In this document: positions 52,988 through 64,000 of the stretch, one piece after another
How positions within the stretch are numbered: position 1 is the first letter of the stretch
Layout of the letters: each line of letters starts with the position of its first letter
Source of the DNA: Saxibacter everestensis
GTDB lineage: Bacteria; Actinomycetota; Actinomycetes; Actinomycetales; Brevibacteriaceae
Direction of reading: 5' to 3'
NCBI RefSeq assembly: GCF_025787225.1
Contig: NZ_CP090958.1
Coordinates: forward strand, 2,528,550 to 2,592,549
DNA length: 64,000 nt
Position numbers and translations under genes: made by a program
The notes under the pieces: generated by a model
What the model was told of the DNA's origin: nothing
Databases searched by the model: none
What the model saw: only the letters and a program-made list of their open reading frames with translations

Positions 52988-53404
52988 TCATTCACCACCC
53001 TCACGCCGCACAATGCGGGCCTTGAGCGGAAGCTTGTGGATCGCGAGGCGCAAAGCCTCACGGGCCACTTCTTCCGATACGCCGGCGAGTTCGAACAGAA
53101 CCCGGCCTGGCTTAACGTTTGCCACCCACCATTCGGGCGAACCCTTACCGGAACCCATTCGGGTCTCGGCGGGCTTTTTCGTCAGCGGGCGGTCGGGGTA
53201 GATATTGATCCACACCTTTCCACCACGCTTGATGTAGCGCGTCATCGCAATACGTGCGGCCTCGATCTGACGGTTCGTAACGTAGGCAGGCTCAAGCGCC
53301 TGAATTCCGTACTCACCGAACGCAATCGTGGTACCACCCTTGGCAACGCCCGAGCGTCCCGGGTGGTGCTGCTTGCGGTGCTTAACACGACGGGGGATCA
53401 ACAT
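52988..53404 (-). CDS. rplP: 50S ribosomal protein uL16
   Basis: Late-assembly protein near the A site, 138 residues. [53 protein letters not shown] (in part), [19 protein letters not shown] and the [19 protein letters not shown] part are standard. It lies two bases after rpsC. Confidence 0.97.
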   Translation of the reverse strand: MLIPRRVKHRKQHHPGRSGVAKGGTTIAFGEYGIQALEPAYVTNRQIEAARIAMTRYIKRGGKVWINIYPDRPLTKKPAETRMGSGKGSPEWWVANVKPGRVLFELAGVSEEVAREALRLAIHKLPLKARIVRREGGE

Positions 53405-53406
53405 GA

Positions 53407-54243
53407 TTAGTCCTCCGCTCCATTCTGGGTCTCGGCCGCGCCGGCTGCCGGTGCCGCTTCGCCTGACTGAGGCGCTGCGCCGCGGGCGCCGCGCTCCGAG
53501 CCACCACGAGCCGGACGGTCCGAGCCGCGACGGCCACGAGGACCGGCACTGCCGCCACGTGGGCCACGGCTTGGGGCTGCTGCCTGCTGTGCGGCCAGTT
53601 CCTTGTCCGTTACGTCACCCTTGTAGATCCACACCTTCACGCCGATCCGGCCGAAGGTGGTGCGAGCCTCGTAGAAGCCGTAGTCGATGTTCGCGCGAAG
53701 CGTGTGCAGTGGCACCCGGCCTTCGCGGTAGAACTCCGAACGGCTCATCTCGGCGCCGCCAAGACGTCCCGAGCACTGGACACGAATGCCCTGTGCGCCG
53801 GCACGCTGAGCGCTCTGCATTCCCTTGCGCATGGCGCGACGGAATGCCACGCGGCTGCTGAGCTGCTCTGCAATGCCCTGGGCAACCAGCTGAGCGTCGA
53901 TCTCCGGGTTCTTGACCTCGAGGATGTTCAGCTGAACCTGCTTCTTGGTCAGCTTCTCGAGGTCGGTGCGGATCCGGTCTGCTTCCGCGCCGCGGCGACC
54001 GATGACAATACCCGGCCGAGCGGTGTGGATGTCGACGCGGACCCGGTCCCGGGTGCGTTCGATGTTGACCTTTGAAATGCCAGCGCGTTCCATGCCACCG
54101 GTCATCAGCTGGCGGATTTTGACATCCTCGCCGACGTAGTCGCGGTAGCGCTGGCCGACCTTGGTCGAATCAGCAAACCACTTCGAGCGGTGATCGGTGG
54201 TGATACCGAGTCGGAACCCGTTGGGGTTAATCTTCTGTCCCAC
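53407..54243 (-). CDS. rpsC: 30S ribosomal protein uS3
   Basis: Small-subunit protein at the mRNA entry channel with helicase-like function. The 278-residue protein has an N-terminal KH domain ([20 protein letters not shown]) and the C-terminal S3 domain ([11 protein letters not shown]). It ends with an Arg/Gly/Pro-rich then Ala/Glu tail of about 60 residues, longer than in E. coli (233 total) and common in actinobacteria. The start is GTG 54243 overlapping the rplV stop (TAGTG). Confidence 0.97.
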   Translation of the reverse strand: MGQKINPNGFRLGITTDHRSKWFADSTKVGQRYRDYVGEDVKIRQLMTGGMERAGISKVNIERTRDRVRVDIHTARPGIVIGRRGAEADRIRTDLEKLTKKQVQLNILEVKNPEIDAQLVAQGIAEQLSSRVAFRRAMRKGMQSAQRAGAQGIRVQCSGRLGGAEMSRSEFYREGRVPLHTLRANIDYGFYEARTTFGRIGVKVWIYKGDVTDKELAAQQAAAPSRGPRGGSAGPRGRRGSDRPARGGSERGARGAAPQSGEAAPAAGAAETQNGAED

Positions 54244-54635
54244 TAGCGGGCACTCCCCTTCTTGTTAGCCGCGCCGGCCTTGACATCATCCGCAGTGCCG
54301 AGCACTACGGTGATGTGGCTGGTGCGCTTCTTGATGCGAAATGCCCGACCCTGGGCGCGTGGCCGGAACCGCTTCATCGTTGGACCTTCGTCCACGTATG
54401 CAGCGGTGATAACCAAATCGTCCTCAATGAATGCTTCACCGAGCTGGTCTGCCTTGACCCGAGCATTTGCAATGCCCGAAGCGACAAGCTTGTAGATCGG
54501 TTCGGAAACATCCTGTTGTGCAAACTTCAGCACCGCCAGAGCCTCAGACGCCTGCTGACCACGAATGAGGTCGACGACGCGCCGGGCCTTCTGGGGCGTG
54601 ACACGGAGGTACCGTGCCTTCGCCGTGGCTTCCAT
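54243..54635 (-). CDS. rplV: 50S ribosomal protein uL22
   Basis: Lines the exit tunnel with a long beta-hairpin, the site of macrolide-resistance changes. The 130-residue protein has [59 protein letters not shown] (in part) and TSHITVVL. It ends with a short Lys-rich tail. ATG 54635 lies 46 bases after rpsS. Confidence 0.97.
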   Translation of the reverse strand: MEATAKARYLRVTPQKARRVVDLIRGQQASEALAVLKFAQQDVSEPIYKLVASGIANARVKADQLGEAFIEDDLVITAAYVDEGPTMKRFRPRAQGRAFRIKKRTSHITVVLGTADDVKAGAANKKGSAR

Positions 54636-54681
54636 CGCTTCCTTCTCTCTTATCTATGCCGTAAGAATCGCACGCCCGCAA

Positions 54682-54963
54682 TTAGCGGCGGCGACCCTTC
54701 CGGTCGTCCTTTTCGTGGCCGCGGAAGGTCCGCGTCGGTGCGAATTCGCCGAGCTTGTGCCCGACCATCGCTTCGGTGACAAACACTGGAACGTGCTTGC
54801 GGCCGTCGTGCACGGCAATCGTGTGACCGAGAAAATCGGGCACGATCATCGAGCGCCGGGACCAGGTCTTTATGACGTTCTTGGTCCCCTTCTCATTCTG
54901 GACTGCCACCTTCTTGAACAGGTGTTCATCCACGAAGGGGCCTTTCTTTAAGCTGCGAGGCAT
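54682..54963 (-). CDS. rpsS: 30S ribosomal protein uS19
   Basis: Small-subunit head protein, 93 residues. [49 protein letters not shown] (in part), and [15 protein letters not shown] are standard. It starts 15 bases after the rplB stop. Confidence 0.97.
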   Translation of the reverse strand: MPRSLKKGPFVDEHLFKKVAVQNEKGTKNVIKTWSRRSMIVPDFLGHTIAVHDGRKHVPVFVTEAMVGHKLGEFAPTRTFRGHEKDDRKGRRR

Positions 54964-54978
54964 AGTTCAGGCTCCCTA

Positions 54979-55815
54979 TTAGCGCTTCTTGCCAGTACGA
55001 CGGCGACGCACGATGAGTTTGTCGCTCTCTTTGTTCGGGCGGCGGGTACGACCCTCGGCCTGTCCCCACGGACTAACCGGGTGACGACCACCAGATGTCT
55101 TACCCTCACCACCACCATGTGGGTGGTCAACCGGGTTCATCACGACACCGCGCACGGTCGGGCGCTTGCCCTTCCAACGCATCCGGCCGGCCTTACCCCA
55201 GTTGATGTTCGACTGCTCAGCGTTTCCGACCTCACCGATCGTTGCGCGGCAGCGCAGATCGACGTTGCGGATTTCGCCGGAAGGCATACGCAGCTGGGCG
55301 TAGGGGCCGTCCTTGGCGACGAGCTGAACGGACGAGCCGGCAGAGCGAGCGATCTTTGCTCCGCCACCAGGGCGAAGTTCAACCGCATGGATAACGGAAC
55401 CGACCGGGATGTTGCGCATCGCCAGGTTGTTACCCGGCTTGATGTCAGCAGCCGGTCCGGCCTCGATGGCGTCGCCCTGCTTGAGCTTGTTCGGAGCAAC
55501 GATGTATCGCTTCTCCCCGTCCGCGTAATGCAGCAATGCAATGCGTGCGGTGCGGTTCGGGTCGTACTCGATGTGCGCGACCTTCGCCGGTACGCCGTCC
55601 TTGTCATGCCGACGGAAGTCGATGACGCGGTACTGGCGCTTGTGACCGCCACCCTGGTGACGCGTGGTGATGCGTCCCTGGTTGTTACGGCCGCCGTTCT
55701 TCGACAGCGGACGCAAAAGTGACTTTTCCGGCGTCGACCGGGTCACTTCGACGAAGTCGGCGACACTTGAGCCACGACGGCCCGGTGTCGTCGGCTTGTA
55801 CTTACGGATTCCCAT
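54979..55815 (-). CDS. rplB: 50S ribosomal protein uL2
   Basis: Large-subunit protein next to the peptidyl-transferase centre, 278 residues. [36 protein letters not shown], the [17 protein letters not shown]-type core (here [19 protein letters not shown]) and the signature [20 protein letters not shown] (with the conserved His) are all present. ATG 55815 is 40 bases after rplW. Confidence 0.97.
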   Translation of the reverse strand: MGIRKYKPTTPGRRGSSVADFVEVTRSTPEKSLLRPLSKNGGRNNQGRITTRHQGGGHKRQYRVIDFRRHDKDGVPAKVAHIEYDPNRTARIALLHYADGEKRYIVAPNKLKQGDAIEAGPAADIKPGNNLAMRNIPVGSVIHAVELRPGGGAKIARSAGSSVQLVAKDGPYAQLRMPSGEIRNVDLRCRATIGEVGNAEQSNINWGKAGRMRWKGKRPTVRGVVMNPVDHPHGGGEGKTSGGRHPVSPWGQAEGRTRRPNKESDKLIVRRRRTGKKR

Positions 55816-55855
55816 GTGAGTCTCAGTCCTCTTAAAAAGTTCCTATGCGTCCGGC

Positions 55856-56161
55856 TCAGCCGCCGAGCGGCCCGCCGAAGATATCGATCGAGCCTTCCTT
55901 CAGAGCAACGATCGCGCGCTTGGTGTCCTTGCGCTTGCCCCACCCGAAACGGGTGCGCTTGCGCTTGCCTTCGCGGTTGAGCGTGTTGATGGAAGCAACC
56001 TTGACACCGAAAATGCTTTCGATGGCCAGCTTGATTTCGGTCTTGTTCGAGCGAGGGTCCACCACGAAGGTGTACTTACCCTCGTCGATCAGGCCGTAGC
56101 TCTTTTCGGAAACGACCGGCGCGATGATGACATCGCGTGGGTCTTTCTGTACGGCGCTCAC
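55856..56161 (-). CDS. rplW: 50S ribosomal protein uL23
   Basis: Tunnel-exit protein and docking site for trigger factor and SRP, 101 residues. [39 protein letters not shown] and [19 protein letters not shown] are the family pattern. GTG 56161 overlaps the rplD stop (GTGA). Confidence 0.96.
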   Translation of the reverse strand: MSAVQKDPRDVIIAPVVSEKSYGLIDEGKYTFVVDPRSNKTEIKLAIESIFGVKVASINTLNREGKRKRTRFGWGKRKDTKRAIVALKEGSIDIFGGPLGG

Positions 56162-56883
56162 TTCGCGCCCTCCTCGTCTTCATTAGCCTTGGAGCCGGCT
56201 GCCTCAGCCTCGGTGGAGGTTGCGACTGCCTTGACCGACTTGCCCTTGGCCGCTCCCTTGAGGAACGTCTCGAGGGCTGCGGAGGTGAACACGACATCGT
56301 CCGAGATCAGAACGTCGTAGGTGTTCAGCTGGTCCGGTGTCAGAACGTGAATGTCGACCAGATTGCGCACGCTCTTGAGCGTGACGACGTCGCTGCGCTC
56401 GATAACGACGAGCTTGTGACGGCGCGGGCTCAGGTTAGCCAGCGCGACAGCAGCTGACTTCGTCGATGGCGTATCGCCATCCACCAGGCTGCTGATCACG
56501 AAGACGCGATCGAGGCGGGCCCGGTCGGACAGAGCGCCACGAAGCGCGGCAGCCTTCATCTTCTTGGGGGTCCGCTTGGTGTAGTCGCGCGGCTGCGGGC
56601 CGTGCACAATTCCACCGCCGGCATACTGCGGAGCGCGGATCGAGCCCTGACGGGCGTTACCGGTTCCCTTCTGCTTGTACGGCTTCTTACCACCACCGCG
56701 CACTTCGGCGCGGGTCTTGGTGGAGTGCGTACCCTGACGGGCAGCGGCAAGCTGCCCGACGACGACCTGGTGGATCAGCGGCACGTTCGTCTGCACGCCG
56801 AATACCTCTGCAGGCAGTTCGGTGGTGCCGTTCTTCTTGCCAGCGGCATCAAGAACATTTACGGAGAAAGAAGTTTCAGCCAT
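56158..56883 (-). CDS. rplD: 50S ribosomal protein uL4
   Basis: Large-subunit protein with an extended loop lining the exit tunnel. The 241-residue protein has the LLHQ-like start ([47 protein letters not shown], known in part only) and a C-terminal Ala/Glu/Lys-rich tail of about 25 residues beyond the usual end. In E. coli uL4 represses the S10 operon through a leader hairpin; a comparable leader was not recognised here. It begins five bases after rplC. Confidence 0.96.
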   Translation of the reverse strand: MAETSFSVNVLDAAGKKNGTTELPAEVFGVQTNVPLIHQVVVGQLAAARQGTHSTKTRAEVRGGGKKPYKQKGTGNARQGSIRAPQYAGGGIVHGPQPRDYTKRTPKKMKAAALRGALSDRARLDRVFVISSLVDGDTPSTKSAAVALANLSPRRHKLVVIERSDVVTLKSVRNLVDIHVLTPDQLNTYDVLISDDVVFTSAALETFLKGAAKGKSVKAVATSTEAEAAGSKANEDEEGAK

Positions 56884-56888
56884 TGTCC

Positions 56889-57569
56889 TTAGCCCTCCTT
56901 CGCGGCAGATCGGACCAGAACGACTGCACCCTTGGGGCCGGGAACGGCGCCCTTGACAAGCAGCAGACCCTTTTCAGCGTCAACCGCGTGCACGGTGAGG
57001 TTCTGAGTGGTGTGGCGCACGGCGCCCATCCGGCCGGCCATGCGCTGGCCACGGAAGACCCGGCCCGGGGTGGAAGCTCCACCGATCGAACCCGGCTTGC
57101 GATGGTTGCGGTGTGCACCGTGGGAGGCGCCGACGCCCGAGAAGCCGTGACGCTTCATAACACCGGCGGTTCCTTTACCCTTGCTCTTCGCGGTGACGTC
57201 GACCTTAACGCCGGCATCAAACACCTCGGTGCCGAGTTCCTGGCCGATGGTGTATTCGGCGGCGTCGGCGGTGCGGAGTTCAACCACGTGGCGACGCGGG
57301 GTCACGCCTGCCTTGTCGAAGTGACCGGTCAGCGGCTTCGTCACCTTGCGGGGATCGATCTGGCCGTAGGCAATCTGCACGGCGGGGTAGCCGTCGACGT
57401 CCGCGGAACGAACCTGGGTGACCACGTTGGCGCCGGTAGCGATGACCGTGACGGGAACCAGACGGTTGTCTTCGTCCCAGACCTGGGTCATGCCGATCTT
57501 GGTGCCGAGCAGACCCTTGACGTTACGGGTCGTTGGCAGTGGCTTGGACTGTGTATTTGGAGTAGACAT
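56889..57569 (-). CDS. rplC: 50S ribosomal protein uL3
   Basis: Early assembly protein whose loop reaches the peptidyl-transferase centre. The 226-residue protein has [54 protein letters not shown] (in part) and [17 protein letters not shown] 57569 lies 17 bases after rpsJ. A short N-terminal extension (about 15 residues) precedes the usual start. Confidence 0.97.
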   Translation of the reverse strand: MSTPNTQSKPLPTTRNVKGLLGTKIGMTQVWDEDNRLVPVTVIATGANVVTQVRSADVDGYPAVQIAYGQIDPRKVTKPLTGHFDKAGVTPRRHVVELRTADAAEYTIGQELGTEVFDAGVKVDVTAKSKGKGTAGVMKRHGFSGVGASHGAHRNHRKPGSIGGASTPGRVFRGQRMAGRMGAVRHTTQNLTVHAVDAEKGLLLVKGAVPGPKGAVVLVRSAAKEG

Positions 57570-57586
57570 TGTTCGCTCGTACTCCC

Positions 57587-57895
57587 CTACAGCTTGATCT
57601 CGATGTTGACGTCGTCAGCGAGGTCGAGACGCATTAGCGAATCAACCGCCTTCGGCGTTGGATCGATGATGTCAATGAGCCGCTTGTGAGTACGCATCTC
57701 GAAGTGCTCACGGCTGTCCTTGTACTTGTGCGGCGAGCGGATAACGCAGTACACGTTTTTTTCCGTCGGCAGCGGCACCGGGCCCACAACCGTTGCACCA
57801 GCACGGGTGACAGTATCGACGATCTTTCGCGCCGCACTATCAATTACCGCGTGGTCATACGACTTGAGCCGAATGCGGATCTTCTGTCCCGCCAT
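57587..57895 (-). CDS. rpsJ: 30S ribosomal protein uS10 (NusE)
   Basis: Small-subunit protein that also acts with NusG/NusB in antitermination. ATG 57895 gives the standard 102 residues: [60 protein letters not shown] (in part) and [13 protein letters not shown] longer frame to 57958 is not needed. First gene of the leftward ribosomal superoperon. Confidence 0.97.
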   Translation of the reverse strand: MAGQKIRIRLKSYDHAVIDSAARKIVDTVTRAGATVVGPVPLPTEKNVYCVIRSPHKYKDSREHFEMRTHKRLIDIIDPTPKAVDSLMRLDLADDVNIEIKL

Positions 57896-58430
57896 GGCGT
57901 CGATTGACTCTCTCTCTTGATCTTCCCGGCCATCAAACTGCTGCTCCAAGTTGAGCAACGGCTCTGTGCCGGCTTTACCTAAGTCGTTTAGTCACGCCTG
58001 GCAGCGACAAGCATCGCTATCTACTCAACTGTTCAGCTGCCAAGGTGTTGATCTGACTCGCATCTCCCCGACCCCCGAGGTCGGGTGTGTCGCATTCGAA
58101 CGAACGACAGGAGCTACGAACGATCCCACTAAATTAGTTCCGCTTTAACCGTGCCCGGAGCCCCGCCAGGTTCTACCTGTCGCAAGCAACGTCGGACATA
58201 CGCAAAGCGTGGATAAAAGCGCCTGGAACTGCGCCGAATCGGTTACCTGGGGAAAGCCATTCCGGGCACGCCAATACACTTTTAACAACCTGTCTATCCT
58301 GACACATGCCCCACAGCCTTGCAAATTAGCCTGACTAGGCAGGCAGTTCTATGGTCTCGCCAGCGAGCGAGGCGGTTGTTCGCACGGCCAGACGGCCGAG
58401 CGAGGCGCCGGTCAGACGGACGGCGACAGC
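57896..58430. other. Leader/promoter region of the S10 operon and spacer to the importer operon
   Basis: More than 500 bases without a gene. The S10-operon promoter must lie here (leftward); candidates around 58120-58160 and 58275-58300 are AT-rich but no good -35/-10 pair could be fixed. A 7 bp hairpin (CCCGACC/GGTCGGG, 58067-58073 with 58079-58085) lies about 170 bases before rpsJ. Confidence 0.5.
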
Positions 58431-58492
58431 AAAACGCGAAGCCGGTGTCAGGATGCGCGCGTCAACGGACGCGGACCTGCACCGGCTTCGCG
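58431..58492 (-). terminator. Large terminator hairpin after the sugar-importer operon
   Basis: A perfect 13 bp outer stem (CGCGAAGCCGGTG, arms 58435-58447 and 58480-58492), CAGG/CCTG pairing and an inner CGCGTC-AACG-GACGCG hairpin form one long structure. Read leftward it is followed by TTTTG (58434-58430). It lies about 47 bases after the ATPase stop. Confidence 0.85.
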
Positions 58493-58538
58493 ATTCAGCC
58501 TGGCTCGTGCCTGAACTGTCGAAGGCCCAGGCGATAAC

Positions 58539-59813
<1,275 letters not shown>

Positions 59814-59864
59814 GACGTGCTCCGATCAATTGTGCGTTCGAGGTGGATTGCGCGGTACTCATGC

Positions 59865-60707
59865 CTAACCTTTCACCGCTCCGTTGGTCAGACCGGAAAC
59901 TATTCGGCGCTGGAACAGCAGCACGAGAACGATGACCGGAATCGTGACGACGATGGCGGCCGCGGTGATTGCGCCGGCCGGGTCTTCGAACTGCGAGGCA
60001 CCGGTGAAGGACGACAGCGCGGCGGGTACTGGCCGGGCCGCGGTTGTCGACGTCAGTGATATTCCGTAGAGGAAGTCGTTCCACGCGATGAAGAATGCAA
60101 TGATTGCGGTCGTGAACACGCCTGGCATTGCCAGCGGAACGATCACTTTTCGGAATGCCTGCCAGCTCGTGGCGCCATCTACCTGCGCGGCCTGTTCCAG
60201 TTCCCACGGGATCTGCCGGAAGAATGCGGCCAGGGTCCAGATCGAAATCGGCAGCGTCAGCGACAGATACGGGATGATCAGCCCGGGCCAGGTGTCATAG
60301 AGCCCGATCCGGCTCCATAGGTTGTAGAGCGGCGTCACGATCGAGATCACCGGGAAGATCGATACCGCCAGCGCCATGGTCAGGATCGCCCTTTTGCCCG
60401 GGAAGTCGAGCCGTGCCACAGCGTACGCGGTCAGGGTGGCGAGGACTACCGCGACAAACGTTGCGATCAAACAGATGCCGATCGAGTTCCACAGCGCGGG
60501 CACGAAAAGCTCCTGCGCGCTGCCGACGAAGATCAGCCCGTAGTTTTCCCACTCGGCCGTGGTCGGGAAGAAGCTGCCATTCGAGATGTCGCCAGCCGAC
60601 TTCAGCGAAAGCGACACCATCCAGGCGACGGGGAACAGTGCGTAGATCGTGATGAACAGGGCCGCGAGTGCCCACAGAACTTTCTCACGGGTAGACAGTT
60701 GCGTCAT
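59865..60707 (-). CDS. sugB: Sugar ABC transporter permease, SugB/MalG type
   Basis: Membrane channel subunit, 280 residues with six helices. The EAA loop that contacts the ATPase reads EQAAQVDGATSWQAFRKV followed by IVPLAMPGVFT, near residues 175-200. The N-terminal helix is WALAALFITIYALFPVAWM. It pairs with the SugA-like permease encoded two or three bases upstream and the ATPase encoded 51 bases downstream. ATG 60707 follows GGGGG purines in the end of the preceding gene. Length is typical of MalG-type permeases. Confidence 0.9.
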   Translation of the reverse strand: MTQLSTREKVLWALAALFITIYALFPVAWMVSLSLKSAGDISNGSFFPTTAEWENYGLIFVGSAQELFVPALWNSIGICLIATFVAVVLATLTAYAVARLDFPGKRAILTMALAVSIFPVISIVTPLYNLWSRIGLYDTWPGLIIPYLSLTLPISIWTLAAFFRQIPWELEQAAQVDGATSWQAFRKVIVPLAMPGVFTTAIIAFFIAWNDFLYGISLTSTTAARPVPAALSSFTGASQFEDPAGAITAAAIVVTIPVIVLVLLFQRRIVSGLTNGAVKG

Positions 60708-60710
60708 CGC

Positions 60711-61673
60711 CTACTCCCCCCTTGCCTGAGACAGATCGACCTTGAACAGCTTGATGAAGATAAAGCAGATGATCGCAACACAGATGAACAGCATGATCGA
60801 GACCGCAGAGCCCATACCTACCTGTAGCTGCGCAATCGACTGGTTGTAGGCGAGGAATGACACAGTTGCCGTGTTCTGTGCTCCCGCCGTCATCACGAAA
60901 ACGCTGTCGAATATTCGGAAGGCATCGAGCGTCCTGAACAGCAGCGCGACCATGATGGCTGCCTTCATGTTCGGGATGATCACCTTGCGCATCCGCTCCC
61001 ACCAGGTGGCGCCGTCGACTTTGGCGGCCTCAACCATCTCGCCGGGTATCTGGGCCAGGCCGGCCAGCAGCAAAAGCGAAATGAACGGCGTGGTCTTCCA
61101 GATCTCCGCTGCCGAGATCACGAAGAAGGACGACCAGAAGCCGCCGAACCAGTCGTAGTTCGGATCGAGGCCGAACACCGCCAGCCAGTTGTTGACGAAG
61201 CCGGTGCCCAGGTCGAACGCATAGCTCCAGGAAAATGCGCTCACCACCGTGATGATGCCGTACGGCACAAGGATCACGGTCCGGATCCAGGGCTTGACCG
61301 CCCGAACCGCGTTGAGCATCACAAGTGCCAATGCGAAACCGAGCACGAGTTCAACCGCCACTGTGAACACGGTGAGCATCACCGTGACCCCAAGCGTTGT
61401 CCACCACTGCGGATCGCTCAGAATCACCACATAGTTCTGCCCCCAGTTGAAGAACCTGTTGTCAGGGTCGGTCAGCCGGTAGTTGAACAGCGACTGATAC
61501 GCGGCTTGCAGGATCGGGTAGGCGGTGACCGCCAGCAGGACGACGACTGCCGGCCCGGCCAGCCACCAGCCGAGCTTTGCCTCCTGCTTGCCGCGGTCGG
61601 ACATCACCAGCTTCTTTTTCTTCTGGTCAGGTAGCTTCTTGTTCTCTTCAGGTGCCTCGAGCTGCGTCGTCAT
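60711..61673 (-). CDS. sugA: Sugar ABC transporter permease, SugA/MalF type
   Basis: Partner permease, 320 residues with six helices. A charged N-terminal tail (to about 30) precedes helix one (GWWLAGPAVVVLLAVTAYPIL). The EAA loop is EAAKVDGATWWERMRKV, then IIPNMKAAIM. Its ATG 61673 overlaps the stop of the binding-protein gene by four bases (ATGA), so receptor and channel are translationally coupled. LpqY-SugABC-type operons have the same gene order. Substrate is inferred from the partner lipoprotein. Confidence 0.9.
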   Translation of the reverse strand: MTTQLEAPEENKKLPDQKKKKLVMSDRGKQEAKLGWWLAGPAVVVLLAVTAYPILQAAYQSLFNYRLTDPDNRFFNWGQNYVVILSDPQWWTTLGVTVMLTVFTVAVELVLGFALALVMLNAVRAVKPWIRTVILVPYGIITVVSAFSWSYAFDLGTGFVNNWLAVFGLDPNYDWFGGFWSSFFVISAAEIWKTTPFISLLLLAGLAQIPGEMVEAAKVDGATWWERMRKVIIPNMKAAIMVALLFRTLDAFRIFDSVFVMTAGAQNTATVSFLAYNQSIAQLQVGMGSAVSIMLFICVAIICFIFIKLFKVDLSQARGE

Positions 61674-62992
61674 AGCAACCGCTCCCCCTTCAGGATCTGC
61701 TCCATCAGCGTCGTGGACGCGCCAGGCGTGGAATCAGGTGACACTCCCGCGGCCGGGTGCCAGGTCCGCTGCAACCCGCCGGTCACTTCGTTGTAGTACG
61801 GCGTCAGCGGACGTGGGGCTGACATCTCCAGAGACTTCCTGATCGTCTCGTACATCGGGTATCCCTCGGCAACCTTCGGATCGTCGAAGGATGCTGTGTT
61901 CGACGGCGGGTTGCCGTCCGAGACGAAGTACTGCGACTGGCGCTGCGGTTCGACGATGCACTGTACGGCCTGCCAGGCCTCGTCCTGATGTTTGCCGAAG
62001 GCGCCGACGCCGATATTGATGCCGCCCAGCGGCGGCGCGGCCGGTGTGCCCTCGTCGACCGCCGGATAGGTGGTCCAGGCGATGTCGTCGAGGACCGACT
62101 GGTCAAGCGCACCGGCATCAACTGAAGCCTTGGCTGCCGCGTAGACGAAGGGCCAGTTGACCATGAAGCCACCGGTATCACCCTGGAACCTGGTCAGTGC
62201 GCCGTTCTCATCCTGCGTGGATAGCGTTGGCCCGCCAAGTCCTTCTTTTCCAATGGTCGAAACAATTTCGGCTGCCTTTTTGCCGGCCTCCGAATCCAGT
62301 CCGAGCTGGATTTCCCGGGCAGAGGCTTCGGGATTCTCCACAATTTGCCCGCCAGCGGATTCGATCAGCGCGTTGAGCCACACCATATAGGCCTCGGCGC
62401 GAATTCCCTGCGCGCCAATTTCCTTCTCCTGGCTTTTAGCTGCGTCGATCAACTGATCCCAGGTCACCGGCTTGGACATGTCCAACCCTGCGGCTTCGGC
62501 CACCGACTTCCGGTACCAGAGCAGCTGGGTATTGGCCCAAAACGGCGTCGCGACCAGCTTGCCTTCCCAGGATGACGATTCGACCGAGCTCTCTATCGTG
62601 TTCTCGGTCAGCGGTCCGGTCAGGTCGTCGGGCACCGGCACGATGTACTCGGCCTGAGCAAGTTCGGCCACGTAAACGGGATCGATGCTCATCAGGTCGA
62701 TAGACGAGTCCTTCGAGGCCAGGCGACGAACCAGTTGCTCACGCTGACCGGCAGCGTCACGCGGAAGAATCGATGTCTGGATTTGGTAGGCACCGTTTGC
62801 TTCCTCAGTGCATTGTTCGGCAATCAGCGTCTGCCCGCCGGCATCGGGATTGATGTACCACGTCAAGGTAGGTACCGAACTTTGCGGTCCGCAGGCGGCG
62901 ACGGTAGTTGCGGCGAATACTCCGACCGCGGCGACTGCAAACATTTTTAGGGCCTTTTTCCTGCCGCGCCGAAATTGCGCCAAATGTTGCAT
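61670..62992 (-). CDS. lpqY: LpqY-like trehalose/sugar-binding lipoprotein
   Basis: Receptor of the importer, 440 residues, anchored at lipobox VAAC (Cys34). ATG 62992 is preferred (GAAGGAG 11 bases upstream) over 63046. The mature part resembles M. tuberculosis LpqY as I recall it: ILPRDAAGQREQLVRRLASKD, IDLMSIDPVYVAELAQAE and WANTQLLWYRKS. MVNWPFVYA and GGINIGVG also match. LpqY recovers trehalose released by cell-envelope mycolyl transfer in mycobacteria; here the organism need not have mycolates, so general trehalose or disaccharide uptake is inferred. Its stop overlaps the first permease gene. Confidence 0.85.
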   Translation of the reverse strand: MQHLAQFRRGRKKALKMFAVAAVGVFAATTVAACGPQSSVPTLTWYINPDAGGQTLIAEQCTEEANGAYQIQTSILPRDAAGQREQLVRRLASKDSSIDLMSIDPVYVAELAQAEYIVPVPDDLTGPLTENTIESSVESSSWEGKLVATPFWANTQLLWYRKSVAEAAGLDMSKPVTWDQLIDAAKSQEKEIGAQGIRAEAYMVWLNALIESAGGQIVENPEASAREIQLGLDSEAGKKAAEIVSTIGKEGLGGPTLSTQDENGALTRFQGDTGGFMVNWPFVYAAAKASVDAGALDQSVLDDIAWTTYPAVDEGTPAAPPLGGINIGVGAFGKHQDEAWQAVQCIVEPQRQSQYFVSDGNPPSNTASFDDPKVAEGYPMYETIRKSLEMSAPRPLTPYYNEVTGGLQRTWHPAAGVSPDSTPGASTTLMEQILKGERLL

Positions 62993-63213
62993 CAGACCAA
63001 CCACTCCTTCGAAGTTGCCGCCATACCTGAAAAGATCGCGTCGCATTCATATCTACATTGATTCACGACTTATTGCCAGTGCAGGCGAATAACATCCACG
63101 TAACTGTGACCTCGATTCAGACACCGCGTCGCCATCCGGCGCCGCTTTCCGTCTCCCGGTGCGGCTGAGTCAAGGGAAGGTCAAATAGCGTCGGAGCAAC
63201 ATCAGGGCAGCGA

Positions 63214-63243
63214 AAAGGCCCCGGGGAGAACCCCGGGGCCTTT
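63214..63243 (-). terminator. Terminator after tuf
   Basis: A perfect 13 bp stem (arm AAAGGCCCCGGGG; arms 63214-63226 and 63231-63243) with a 4-base AGAA loop; leftward it ends in TTTT. It lies 28 bases after the tuf stop. Confidence 0.9.
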
Positions 63244-63271
63244 ATCGTTCAAGATCGGTGAGGTTAAAAAC

Positions 63272-64000
63272 CTACTTGTTGATCTTGGTTACTCGACCGG
63301 CACCAACCGTGCGGCCACCCTCGCGGATAGCGAAACGCAGGCCTTCTTCCATGGCGATCGGCTGAATCAGCTGAACGCTCATGTCGGTGTTGTCGCCCGG
63401 CATGACCATCTCGGTGCCCTCTGGCAGCGTGATGACGCCGGTGACGTCCGTGGTACGGAAGTAGAACTGCGGACGGTAGTTCGAGTAGAACGGGTTGTGG
63501 CGTCCACCCTCGTCTTTGCTGAGGATGTAGACCTGGCCCTCGAACTCCGTGTGCGGGGTGATCGAGTTCGGCTTGACGATAACCTGTCCGCGCTCGACAT
63601 CTTCGCGCTTGGTGCCGCGGAGAAGCAGACCGACGTTCTCTCCTGCGCGAGCGTCAGGAAGGGTCTTGCGGAACATTTCGATAGCGGTAACCGTGGTCTT
63701 GGAGGAGTGCTCCTTGATACCGACGATTTCGATCTCTTCGTTAGGAAGCAGAACGCCGCGCTCGACACGACCGGTGACAACGGTTCCACGACCGGTAATC
63801 GTGAAGACGTCCTCAACCGGCATCAGGAATGGCTTGTCAACGTCGCGCTCAGGCTCAGGAACGCTGTCGTCCACTGCCTGCATGAGCTCGAGAACCGTCT
63901 TGCCCCACTCTTCGTCGCCCTCAAGAGCCTTAAGAGCCGACACGCGAACAACTGGAGCGTTGTCGCCATCGAATTCCTGGCTGCTGAGCAGATCGCGAAC
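63272..64000 (-). CDS. tuf: Elongation factor Tu, C-terminal part (5' end beyond window)
   Basis: Brings aminoacyl-tRNA to the ribosome. The open frame continues to base 64000, so only the last ~242 residues are visible: [28 protein letters not shown] (in part), domain 2 with [25 protein letters not shown] (in part), domain 3 with [19 protein letters not shown] and the end [13 protein letters not shown] strong terminator follows. In most genomes tuf is followed by rpsJ; here a four-gene sugar-importer operon lies between them. Confidence 0.97.
   Translation of the reverse strand, partial: VRDLLSSQEFDGDNAPVVRVSALKALEGDEEWGKTVLELMQAVDDSVPEPERDVDKPFLMPVEDVFTITGRGTVVTGRVERGVLLPNEEIEIVGIKEHSSKTTVTAIEMFRKTLPDARAGENVGLLLRGTKREDVERGQVIVKPNSITPHTEFEGQVYILSKDEGGRHNPFYSNYRPQFYFRTTDVTGVITLPEGTEMVMPGDNTDMSVQLIQPIAMEEGLRFAIREGGRTVGAGRVTKINK

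Overview
The window reads as a contiguous chromosomal segment of a high-GC Gram-positive bacterium (Actinomycetia, most like Micrococcales). Supporting signs are high-GC codon use with many GTG starts, a DUF222/13E12 HNH gene, a SigK/RskA module with an MPT83-like lipoprotein, an LpqY-SugABC-type trehalose importer, a bL17 with an actinobacterial C-terminal domain, and a PucR-type regulator. No rRNA, tRNA, CRISPR array, insertion sequence or prophage gene was seen. Genus assignment is inference.

Layout. 1-4000: 3' part of a nucleoside-type (BMP) ABC importer and an M20 amidohydrolase. 4100-7500: a DUF222-HNH gene, a five-unit ~106 bp tandem array and a GDP-mannose pyrophosphorylase. 7750-11240: sdhCDAB with its own terminator. 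11300-19100: a D,D-carboxypeptidase, then leftward genes for an APP1-like protein, a PucR regulator, YihY, a 2'-5' RNA ligase-like protein, TrpS and a PfkB kinase. 19300-21740: cstA-ybdD. 21860-25350: a tightly coupled trio exoIII / nitroreductase-like / PaaK-CapK-like adenylating enzyme. 25570-29490: a GNAT gene and a one-carbon block (glyA-folD behind a ZTP riboswitch, divergent purU). 29590-34750: a SigK-controlled envelope/redox module. 35050-38500: putA.

38900-57900 is the ribosomal-protein superoperon, transcribed leftward: rpsJ-rplC-rplD-rplW-rplB-rpsS-rplV-rpsC-rplP-rpmC-rpsQ, rplN-rplX-rplE-rpsH-rplF-rplR-rpsE-rpmD-rplO, secY-adk-map, then infA-rpmJ-rpsM-rpsK-rpoA-rplQ. rpsN and rpsD are not at their usual places. 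Two MFS transporter genes lie between map and infA. Several gaps hold perfect 10-13 bp hairpins without U-tracts. 58430-63000 is the trehalose-type importer operon, lying between rpsJ and tuf, whose 3' part closes the window.

The most informative system is the SigK module. Three near-identical promoter-like elements (CCATCC-N16/17-CGAATA) sit before the MPT83-like gene, the membrane molybdoenzyme gene and sigK. The molybdoenzyme is predicted to be made from a leaderless mRNA. SigK keeps a cysteine pair with the spacing I recall for the M. tuberculosis redox disulfide. The least understood system is the exoIII/nitroreductase/CapK-like trio, which may make an unknown small molecule or modify one.
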